From CAADGY01 sp035714225 (GTDB taxonomy: Bacteria > Acidobacteriota > Terriglobia > Bryobacterales > Bryobacteraceae), in NCBI GenBank assembly GCA_035714225.1, contig DASTMK010000006.1:1-5564 (forward strand): DNA of 5,564 nt. Direction: 5' to 3'. The notes below the pieces were generated by a model. The model searched no databases. It saw only the letters and a list, made by a program, of their open reading frames with translations, and was not told the DNA's origin. Numbering within the stretch: the stretch's first letter is position 1; each line of letters starts with the position of its first letter. Positions 1-5,068 of the stretch are shown in pieces. A program made the translations under genes and the position numbers.

Positions 1-90
1 TTTGCCCAGCGCCAACGCCATGGCCTTTCCCAGCCCCTTGCTCGCACCCGTGATCAGCGCATTGCGCCCCGCCAGTTTTCCAGCCGCCAT
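1..90 (-). CDS. Short-chain dehydrogenase/reductase, N-terminal fragment (runs off the left edge)
   Basis: Only the first 30 codons are in the window. They read MAAGKLAGRNALITGASKGL and then GKAMALALGK. This is the start of a Rossmann-fold SDR: a beta strand (NALIT) followed by the NAD(P)-binding glycine motif TGxxxGxG at residues 14-21 (TGASKGLG). The family performs NAD(P)H-dependent oxidation or reduction of alcohols, ketones or sugars in the cytoplasm; the substrate cannot be told from this fragment. A GAGGAG ribosome site lies at 103-108, 12 bases before the ATG and 9 bases before an in-frame TTG at 91-93, so TTG may be the true start and would add one residue. It follows the coiled-coil methyltransferase gene by 43 bases on the same strand with no terminator between them, so it is probably the last visible member of the same operon. 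Confidence 0.8.
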   Translation of the reverse strand, partial: MAAGKLAGRNALITGASKGLGKAMALALGK

Positions 91-133
91 CAATCGGAAT
101 TTCTCCTCAATCTGGCTATTGTACCGGAGCGTC

Positions 134-1555
134 TCAAGTGAGCTTGGTGGCAATAGCCGCGTAATCCAGGCCGCCGAAGAAGCTATCGCGAACCTCTTCG
201 GGCAATTGGGCCAATGCGGGCAACGACTCCACCGCGGGGAATCGCCGTTCTACCCGGATGCCGCCCAGCCCATATTCCTCCATGTAGAAAACCAGCAATG
301 CAGCCGGCACCGGCCGTACGTGGGTCGGATCGATGTAGAAGTGCGTGGCGAAAATAGCCAGGCTTTCCGGGTTCGGAGTTTCCACCACCAGCACTCCGCC
401 AGGTTGCAGAGCCCTGGCCATCAACCGGATGAGATCCGGCAGACGCTCGGGCGCAATGTGTTCCACTACCTGGCCGCAGAAGATTCCATCGAAACCGCCG
501 GCGGGCAATTCCCCGAGATAAGTAAAGACATCCGCGAGCTGCGCCTCCAGGCCCTTTTGGCGGCAGATCGCAACGCACTCTTCATTGAGGTCGACGCCGC
601 GGGCGGCCACCCCGCTCTCTTGCATCAATTCGAGAAACTCACCCCGCCCGCATCCTATATCGAGCACGTAGTGGCACCGGGAAAAATGAGGCAGATAGAA
701 ACGCTGTGTGTCTTTGACATACTCCTCGGTTCCACGAAAGCGGTCCGCGAATTTGAGCCAGTCGATGGGCGGTGCCGCATTACCAGGAACAGGCGGGGAA
801 GCCGTTTCTTCGCTGCGGCCCGTCGCCATCCTCTGCCGGATCAGGCGCAGTTCGCTATGGATGGTCCGTTCATAATCGGCGTGCATCCGTACGAGATGCT
901 CAGTTCGCAGCCGGTCGAATTCGCGGAGCAATCCGGCGTTGAGTTCCGATGCGACTTTGTCCAGCCGGACGCTGAAGTCCCGGTGCTGCGATGCGGCCAG
1001 TTCCCGGAAGGCCGATTCCATTTGCGCGGTACGCTGTTGAAAAGATACTTCCAGTTCGGCAACGCTGCGAAGAAACTGCATTTCGGTCGATGCCAGTTTG
1101 CGTTCCCACTCCTGGCGCCATTGCACCCAATGCACCCGGATGTCCGCCAGTTCGCGCGCTTCCTCTTCCGCGCGCTTCAACCCCCGGTTCAGACGCATCA
1201 TCGTGCGGTTCAAATCGTTGAGCGCATCGAGTGTTGCATTTACGCATTCCACCGAGGCCCGGTTGAACTCCACCTGTTCACGCACGTGCCAGTCGAGCGC
1301 GCGGGCGACTGTCTTCTTGACGCCTTGTATCAGGGAATTGAAAAACCCCGGGGGTCTGGGGTTTACAATGCCGATGGAGGCCACCTTAGCTTCCGCCGCG
1401 TCCCGCGCGTGCAGGACCGCCATCAAGTCGGGCTGTGGTACGGGTGTTTCGGAACCGGTGGCCGTGGCGTAGTGCGACCGGACGCGTTCCTGTATTTCGC
1501 GAACCGCGGCGGCTAGTTCCTGTGCCTTCGACTCCTCGGTCGCTTCATCGGGCAC
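134..1555 (-). CDS. Coiled-coil protein with C-terminal class I SAM-dependent methyltransferase domain (polysaccharide-associated type)
   Basis: 473 residues in three parts. Residues 1-60 are Ala/Glu-rich and probably helical. Residues about 63-245 start with a Pro/Gly turn (NPRPPGFFNSL) and a basic amphipathic stretch, then a long charged helical region without prolines (about 99-243) typical of a coiled coil. A Pro-rich linker (253-263) leads to the methyltransferase domain (about 270-440). SAM motif I is VLDIGCGRGEF (297-307), the acidic end of strand 2 is GVDLNE (320-325), and GGFDGIFCGQVVEHI (353-367) is the motif IV region. FYIDPTHVRPVP (407-418) is typical of methyltransferases found in O-antigen and exopolysaccharide clusters, some of which cap or modify glycans. 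The substrate is unknown. The start is GTG, with GGAG at 1564-1567 eight bases upstream; it lies inside the end of queF (11-base overlap), implying coupled translation. The acceptor and any membrane association are inference. Confidence 0.85.
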   Translation of the reverse strand: MPDEATEESKAQELAAAVREIQERVRSHYATATGSETPVPQPDLMAVLHARDAAEAKVASIGIVNPRPPGFFNSLIQGVKKTVARALDWHVREQVEFNRASVECVNATLDALNDLNRTMMRLNRGLKRAEEEARELADIRVHWVQWRQEWERKLASTEMQFLRSVAELEVSFQQRTAQMESAFRELAASQHRDFSVRLDKVASELNAGLLREFDRLRTEHLVRMHADYERTIHSELRLIRQRMATGRSEETASPPVPGNAAPPIDWLKFADRFRGTEEYVKDTQRFYLPHFSRCHYVLDIGCGRGEFLELMQESGVAARGVDLNEECVAICRQKGLEAQLADVFTYLGELPAGGFDGIFCGQVVEHIAPERLPDLIRLMARALQPGGVLVVETPNPESLAIFATHFYIDPTHVRPVPAALLVFYMEEYGLGGIRVERRFPAVESLPALAQLPEEVRDSFFGGLDYAAIATKLT

Positions 1556-1949
1556 GTTTACGGCTCCAGCTTGCGGTGATTTTGCTGTAGACGCCTCCGC
1601 GCGGCGTAAATTCCCCTACAACCGTGACCGATATGGGCCGGGCCGCTTTCACGATATCGCGCACGAAGCCGTTGACCACGTTCTCCTGGAAGATGCCGAG
1701 GTTCCGGTATGCCAGCATGTACATTTTCAGCGATTTCAGCTCCAGGCAGACCTTGTCCGGAATGTAAGTGATCGTTATGGTGCCATGGTCCGGAAGGCCC
1801 GTTCGGGGGCAGACCGAGGTGAATTCCGGTATCTTGATCTCGATCTCGTAGCCGGAGTACTGATTCGGCCAGGTCTCGATTTCGGGCAGCGACGCGGCCA
1901 CTCCGGCGCGCGCGTGCTCGTCTGTATACTCCGGTTGTCTCTTTTTCAT
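1545..1949 (-). CDS. queF: NADPH-dependent 7-cyano-7-deazaguanine (preQ0) reductase, QueF
   Basis: QueF reduces the nitrile of preQ0 to the aminomethyl group of preQ1 with two NADPH, a late cytoplasmic step of queuosine synthesis for tRNA wobble position 34. At 134 residues it is the short, single-domain (unimodular, YkvM-like) type with a T-fold, not the 280-residue E. coli type. The catalytic cysteine is C47 in PEFTSVCPRTGLPDHG, with the conserved acid D54 seven residues on, matching the Cys/Asp pair of the family. The signature ELKSLKMYM (70-78) carries the QueF NADPH motif, E89 in FQEN is the expected substrate-binding glutamate, and FTPRGG near the C-terminus is also conserved. Residue 88 is Gln where the Bacillus enzyme has His. 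Its ATG overlaps the stop of the LOR/SDH gene (ATGA, 1946-1949); the only SD-like bases, GAAGG, end one base before the ATG, so translation is probably coupled. No other queuosine gene is in view. Confidence 0.95.
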   Translation of the reverse strand: MKKRQPEYTDEHARAGVAASLPEIETWPNQYSGYEIEIKIPEFTSVCPRTGLPDHGTITITYIPDKVCLELKSLKMYMLAYRNLGIFQENVVNGFVRDIVKAARPISVTVVGEFTPRGGVYSKITASWSRKRAR

Positions 1950-3181
1950 GCCTTCGCCAGAGTGCGAGCCAGAAGATCCAGGAAGAGGCCGACATCGGTT
2001 ACAACGCCTACAGCTTGTCCGGTGCCGCGGTCGCTGACTTTCGTGGCAACCGCCGGATTGATGTCAACACACACGAGTTTGACCCAACTGGGGGACATGT
2101 TGCCCACGGCAATGGAATGCAGCATGGAACCGAGACAGAGCACCACGCCGGCACCTTTCAACTGCTCAGCGTAGGCGTCCTGCGCCTGGTTCATGTCGGT
2201 GATCGTATCCGGGAGAGGGCCGTCGTCGCGCAAGCTGCCGGCGAGGACGAACGGGATACCTGCCTTCACGCACTCATACATGATGCCGCTGGAAAGCCTG
2301 CCGCTCCGGACAGCCTCGGCGATTCCACCGGCATGATAGATGGCATTGATGGCCCGCATGTGGTTGCGATGTCCGTGCTCTTCCTGCCGGCCGTCGGACT
2401 GGCGAATGCCGAGCGAAGTCCCGAAGAGGGCGGCTTCGATATCGTGCACTCCCAGCGCGTTTCCGCTAAGAACGGCGTCGACGTAGCCTTCCCGAATGAG
2501 CCGGCTCAAGGGCTGCACCCCGCCGGTATGAACTACAACAGGGCCGGCTACGACAATCACTTTCTTTCCCTCGGCGTGGGCCTGCGTGATCAGGTTCGCG
2601 GCCTGCCGGACAGCGGTCTCCACCTGCCGTTCCGACGAAATGCCATTGGTCATAAACGCGAAGGCGAGCCGGTCGCGCTCTTTCGATTCGGGCACCACCC
2701 GGATACCGCGCATACCGACGACGACCCGGTCGCCGGCACGAATATCGCGCAACTTTCTGCAGGAGGCGCGCTCATTCTCGATGACGATGATGGCATCCAT
2801 CCGCTGGTTCTCCACCTCCACCCATTGCTGGCCGTGGCGCACCAGCGTGCGGTGGTTGCTGGTGGAATAGAAATCCTCGGGAGCACAGAAATCGCGATCC
2901 ACGGTCTTCAGTTCCGCGTCGCCGGAGTCTACCAGGGAACAGCCAAGTCCCAGCAGTTGCGCCAGCATCTTCTCCATGTGGCGCTGATCCGTCGCTTCCA
3001 CGCGCAGCCTCAGGTGCGATGGATCGCTGTTGGTGCGCCCGATGTGGAAGCGCTCCACTTCGAAACGTCCGCCGAACTCGACGATGGTGTCGAAGATCCG
3101 CTCCATGATATGGGAATCGATCAGATGTCCTTCCGCTTCGACCACTTCCTGAAGCGAAAGCACGGTTGTACTGGGGTTCAT
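1946..3181 (-). CDS. TIGR00300 / LOR-SDH domain protein, probable NAD-dependent ornithine cyclodeaminase
   Basis: 411 residues. The N-terminal part (about 10-105) is the LOR/SDH conserved region, recognisable by VVEAEGHLIDS (13-23), FDTIVEFGGRFEVERF (30-45) and IGRTN (47-51). After a beta-rich middle (about 110-175), the C-terminal part (about 185-405) is an NAD-binding, deoxyhypusine-synthase-like Rossmann fold with VVAGPVVVHTGG (210-221), AVLSGNALGVHDIE (236-249), HGHRNHMRAI (269-278), LAGSLRDDGPLPD (313-325) and LGSMLHSIAVGNM (350-362). Archaeal and cyanobacterial relatives (the C-terminal half of ArgZ/AgrE) are reported as ornithine cyclodeaminases that make proline and ammonia from ornithine. 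This protein has no arginine dihydrolase domain. The old name, lysine-oxoglutarate reductase/saccharopine dehydrogenase, reflects only the shared region. The ATG start fits the family's N-terminus; a weak AGG lies nine bases upstream. It overlaps the 29-codon leader ORF upstream and queF downstream, each by four bases. Family assignment is firm; the reaction is inferred. Confidence 0.85.
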   Translation of the reverse strand: MNPSTTVLSLQEVVEAEGHLIDSHIMERIFDTIVEFGGRFEVERFHIGRTNSDPSHLRLRVEATDQRHMEKMLAQLLGLGCSLVDSGDAELKTVDRDFCAPEDFYSTSNHRTLVRHGQQWVEVENQRMDAIIVIENERASCRKLRDIRAGDRVVVGMRGIRVVPESKERDRLAFAFMTNGISSERQVETAVRQAANLITQAHAEGKKVIVVAGPVVVHTGGVQPLSRLIREGYVDAVLSGNALGVHDIEAALFGTSLGIRQSDGRQEEHGHRNHMRAINAIYHAGGIAEAVRSGRLSSGIMYECVKAGIPFVLAGSLRDDGPLPDTITDMNQAQDAYAEQLKGAGVVLCLGSMLHSIAVGNMSPSWVKLVCVDINPAVATKVSDRGTGQAVGVVTDVGLFLDLLARTLAKA

Positions 3182-3267
3182 GATGGTGTACCTACAGGAT
3201 AACCGCTTCGGCGCGGCTGCCGCTGTCGCGGCCGCTTTACCACCGGCTCACGAAACTCTTGTGACAC
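3178..3267 (-). CDS. Short Arg/Pro-rich leader ORF (29 aa), translationally coupled to the LOR/SDH gene
   Basis: An open frame of 29 codons starts at GTG (3267-3265), five bases after a perfect GGAGG (3277-3273), which is the best ribosome site in the window. Its TGA stop overlaps the ATG of the LOR/SDH gene as ATGA (3181-3178), the same arrangement as the next junction in this operon. The peptide begins MSQEFREPVV, continues with KRPRQRQPRR (residues 11-20) and ends SGYPVGTPS. It has six arginines (6, 12, 14, 16, 19, 20) and five prolines. No known small protein was recognised. It could be a leader peptide whose translation controls the downstream gene, a functional small protein, or chance. 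A second GTG two bases earlier (3269-3267) would give only ten codons and sits just three bases from GGAGG. The SD and overlap are seen; a role in regulation is inference. Confidence 0.45.
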   Translation of the reverse strand: MSQEFREPVVKRPRQRQPRRSGYPVGTPS

Positions 3268-3272
3268 ACTTT

Positions 3273-3277
3273 CCTCC
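3273..3277 (-). promoter_or_regulatory. Strong Shine-Dalgarno site (GGAGG) of the leader ORF
   Basis: GGAGG on the minus strand is followed by AAAGT and then GTG at 3267, a normal five-base spacing. It lies 92 bases upstream of the LOR/SDH ATG, far too distant to serve that start directly. This is the main reason to believe the leader ORF is translated. Confidence 0.6.
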
Positions 3278-3287
3278 GAAACAGCAT

Positions 3288-3317
3288 CGTATAAAAAAAT
3301 GGCTCAAGCGAGTGCAA
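3288..3317 (-). promoter_or_regulatory. Possible sigma70-type promoter for the minus-strand operon
   Basis: On the minus strand TTGCAC (3317-3312) and TATACG (3293-3288) are separated by 18 bases, with a T-rich spacer end. Transcription would start near 3281, just before the GGAGG of the leader ORF. Matches to consensus are only 3/6 and 4/6. The -35 would lie inside the first codons of the divergent gene, and the -10 overlaps TATAAA (3290-3295) on the plus strand, so the two directions may compete for one AT-rich patch. This is a guess from pattern only. Confidence 0.25.
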
Positions 3318-4102
3318 AGGCGCAGGAGATCCGGGCCGAGTCGCGCCCGTCCGATAAACCGCTGAGAATCGAGTTTTCACCCGGCGTGTTGGAGGCGATC
3401 CGGACCGAAGCTGTCGACGGACTGTTTTGCGAACTGCGTGGAGGCGTGGAAATCGGAAGCATTCTGCTGGGATTGGTCCGGGACGATGCCGCGTATGTCA
3501 CGGAACACATTGCTATTTCGCACGGCCAGGACGGTGCGTGCGCATTCTGTCTATCCGAAGGGGGCGGCGACGCGATTGCGGACATTCTCAACGTCGCGAA
3601 GCGAACCTCACCCGGTGCTCCCACACCAGTCGGTTGGTATCGGTCCGGTTCACGCACCGGACCGGATCTGACTGCTCAGGACCTGGAGTTTCACCGGCGA
3701 TTCTTTCCTGACGGGTGGCAAATAGCCGTCGTGGTGCAGCCTTCCATTCTGCAGGCGAGCGAATTTCTTTGCTTTGTTCCAACTCGCGACACCGCCGGCC
3801 CGGTTCGCCGGTTACGGATGGATTGCGGATTTCCGTCCGGACCCGCCCCTTCCGGACGCCTCGAACCGCAAACAGGGGTGTCGTCGCGTCCGGAGACGCA
3901 TGCATGGAACGAGCCTGTCGAAAAATCACGTTCCCGGCCGCTTTGGATAAGTGCGGCCATCGGCATCCTTGGGATCATGGCGATCTGCGCGGGGATCATG
4001 GTGTTGACGCTCGCTCCGCCAGAAGATGCTGTAGACCCATTAGGCTCGACCGTTTCCACACCGGGGCAGCAGGCGCCGGCGGTGGGAGTGGGCGGTCCGT
4101 AA
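3299..4102 (+). CDS. JAMM/MPN-like domain protein with degenerate metal site and C-terminal membrane anchor
   Basis: 267 residues. Residues about 20-175 resemble a JAMM (Mov34/MPN/JAB) fold: VEIGSILLG (50-58) fits the usual E-x-GG-x-L-x-G strand with the glutamate kept (E51), and VGWYRSGSRTGPDLTAQD (111-128) lines up exactly with GWYHSH-x7-S-x2-D. The two zinc-binding histidines are Arg115 and Gly117, the serine is Thr125, and only Asp128 remains. A catalytic isopeptidase or protease is therefore unlikely; binding or scaffolding is more plausible. The following FFPDGWQIAVVVQPS (135-149) also fits the family. After a Pro/Ser-rich linker and a basic cluster (KSRSR, 209-213) one membrane helix (about 215-239) precedes a short Pro/Gly-rich tail, suggesting a domain in the cytoplasm and the tail outside. 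The ATG has no ribosome site; it is preceded by TATAAAAAA. Similar proteins occur in Acidobacteriota, to my knowledge uncharacterised. Confidence 0.75.
   Translation: MAQASAKAQEIRAESRPSDKPLRIEFSPGVLEAIRTEAVDGLFCELRGGVEIGSILLGLVRDDAAYVTEHIAISHGQDGACAFCLSEGGGDAIADILNVAKRTSPGAPTPVGWYRSGSRTGPDLTAQDLEFHRRFFPDGWQIAVVVQPSILQASEFLCFVPTRDTAGPVRRLRMDCGFPSGPAPSGRLEPQTGVSSRPETHAWNEPVEKSRSRPLWISAAIGILGIMAICAGIMVLTLAPPEDAVDPLGSTVSTPGQQAPAVGVGGP
3641..3664. repeat. Perfect 9-bp inverted repeat inside the JAMM-like gene
   Basis: CGGTCCGGT (3641-3649), loop TCACGC, then ACCGGACCG (3656-3664). The stem is fully complementary and GC-rich, so the mRNA or single-stranded DNA could form a stable hairpin. It covers exactly codons 115-122, including the positions where the JAMM histidines should be. 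Confidence 0.6.
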
Positions 4103-4103
4103 A

Positions 4104-4126
4104 CAGGGTAGAGTATTGCTATCCTG
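4104..4126 (+). other. Imperfect inverted repeat in the gap between the JAMM-like and isomerase genes
   Basis: CAGGGTA (4104-4110) can pair with TATCCTG (4120-4126), with six Watson-Crick pairs and one G-T, around a nine-base loop. There is no following T-run, so it is a poor terminator; it may be an operator next to the TGTTATAGC -10-like sequence at 4127-4135, or chance. Confidence 0.25.
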
Positions 4127-4135
4127 TGTTATAGC
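4127..4135 (+). promoter_or_regulatory. Possible extended -10 promoter element for the peptidyl-prolyl isomerase gene
   Basis: TGTTATAGC contains the extended -10 TG dinucleotide one base before TATAGC (4/6 to consensus), about 30 bases before the ATG at 4167. No convincing -35 lies 16-18 bases upstream. The 64-base gap before the gene leaves room for a promoter, but the gene may equally be read through from the JAMM-like gene. Confidence 0.25.
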
Positions 4136-4166
4136 CTCGAAAACTCCACAGTAGTGAAGAATCCCC

Positions 4167-5066
4167 ATGAAATTGAGTTTCATCCTTGTTTCTTTACCGG
4201 CGGTCCTAATGTGCCAGACCCAGCCGCCGCAAACGAAACCGGAACCACAACCAACAGCGGCTTCCGATCCCGTCGTCTTGTCCGTCGCGGATGAGAAAAT
4301 CACCAAGTCCGAGTACGAGCAACTCATCCGCTCCATGCCAGAGCGGGTGCAGGCTCAAGCCGAGGGAGCAGGAAAGCGGAAAATCGCAGAAGAGCTGGCA
4401 CGCCTCAAGGCGATGTCACAGGAGGCGCGGAAACGGGGTCTCGACAAAACGCCGAAGGTCCGCCAGCAGTTGGATTTCCAGCGCGATAACGTTCTTGCCA
4501 GCGCGCTGTTCGAGGAACTCAGCTCCGGCATCCGTCTCGACGAAGCGGCGCTGCGCGGATACTACGACCAGCACAAGTCAGAATTTGAAAAAGTGAAAGC
4601 GCGGCACATCCTGGTTCGTTTCACGGGCTCGCGGGTGCCTGTCGGAGAGGGAAAGAAAGACTTATCCGAAGCGGAAGCGCTCGCGAAAGCACAGAACCTG
4701 CGGGAGCGCATCGGAGCGGGGGAGGACTTCGCAGCGGTGGCGAAAGCGGAATCGGACGATCCGGGTTCGGCTCCCACCGGCGGCGACCTGGGCGCTTTCG
4801 GGCGTGGACAGATGACGGGACCCTTCGAGCAGACTGCTTTTGGGCTTCCCGTGGGCACGGTCAGCGAACCGGTGAAGACGGAATTCGGCTATCACCTGTT
4901 ACAGGTACAGCAGCGCGCGGCGCTCCCGTTCGAAGAGGTCCAGACGCAAATCCAGAACCGGTTGAAGCCGGAGCTGGCGCGCAAAGCGGTGGAAAAGATC
5001 CAGGGACAAACGCCGGTAACCATTGACGAAACGTATTTTGGAAAACCCGCTTCGCAGACGCCGTAG
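4167..5066 (+). CDS. Exported parvulin-type peptidyl-prolyl cis-trans isomerase (SurA/PrsA-like)
   Basis: 299 residues. The N-terminus has one Lys and a hydrophobic run (residues 3-15), then C16 and a Pro/Gln-rich linker, fitting export to the periplasm. Whether it is a lipoprotein is unclear: LMC lacks the small residue usual before the cysteine. Residues about 38-140 form a helical, charged SurA-N-like chaperone region. The parvulin domain spans about 144-248: ARHILV (145-150, with active-site His147), a conserved middle block SDDPGSAPTGGDLGAFGRG (196-214), GPFEQTAF (218-225) and FGYHLLQV (240-247, with His243). The conserved residues of the fold are present, so isomerase activity is likely. 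A helical tail (255-280) may rejoin the chaperone lobe. The family helps outer-membrane and secreted proteins fold. The ribosome site is weak (GAAGA, 4157-4161), and ATG is the only start that keeps the signal sequence. Confidence 0.9.
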   Translation: MKLSFILVSLPAVLMCQTQPPQTKPEPQPTAASDPVVLSVADEKITKSEYEQLIRSMPERVQAQAEGAGKRKIAEELARLKAMSQEARKRGLDKTPKVRQQLDFQRDNVLASALFEELSSGIRLDEAALRGYYDQHKSEFEKVKARHILVRFTGSRVPVGEGKKDLSEAEALAKAQNLRERIGAGEDFAAVAKAESDDPGSAPTGGDLGAFGRGQMTGPFEQTAFGLPVGTVSEPVKTEFGYHLLQVQQRAALPFEEVQTQIQNRLKPELARKAVEKIQGQTPVTIDETYFGKPASQTP

Positions 5067-5068
5067 AT

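Noticed and set aside
2..1516. A 504-codon plus-strand open frame opposite the coiled-coil methyltransferase
   Set aside because: It is antisense to a protein with clear SAM motifs and also crosses the SDR start and the gap before it. Its translation shows no family motifs and is rich in Arg, His and Phe, as mirror frames of GC-rich genes are.
1787..1799. 13-base identity with 5262-5274 (GGTCCGGAAGGCC), considered as a dispersed repeat
   Set aside because: Both copies lie in unrelated coding sequence, the match stops abruptly, and one such match in a window this size is not surprising by chance.
2015..3202. A 395-codon plus-strand open frame opposite the LOR/SDH gene
   Set aside because: It is an exact mirror of a gene with conserved family motifs throughout; it has no ribosome site or recognisable domain.
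3211..3240. GC-rich stretch with a GCGGCCGC palindrome, considered as an operator or riboswitch stem
   Set aside because: Alternating GCC/CGC/GCG runs give several equally weak pairings and none is clearly favoured; it is better explained as the Arg/Pro codons of the leader ORF.
3180..3365. A 61-codon plus-strand ORF across the divergent gap
   Set aside because: It overlaps the JAMM-like gene start in another frame, has no SD before its ATG, and ends in an Arg-rich stretch produced by reading codons of the real gene out of frame.
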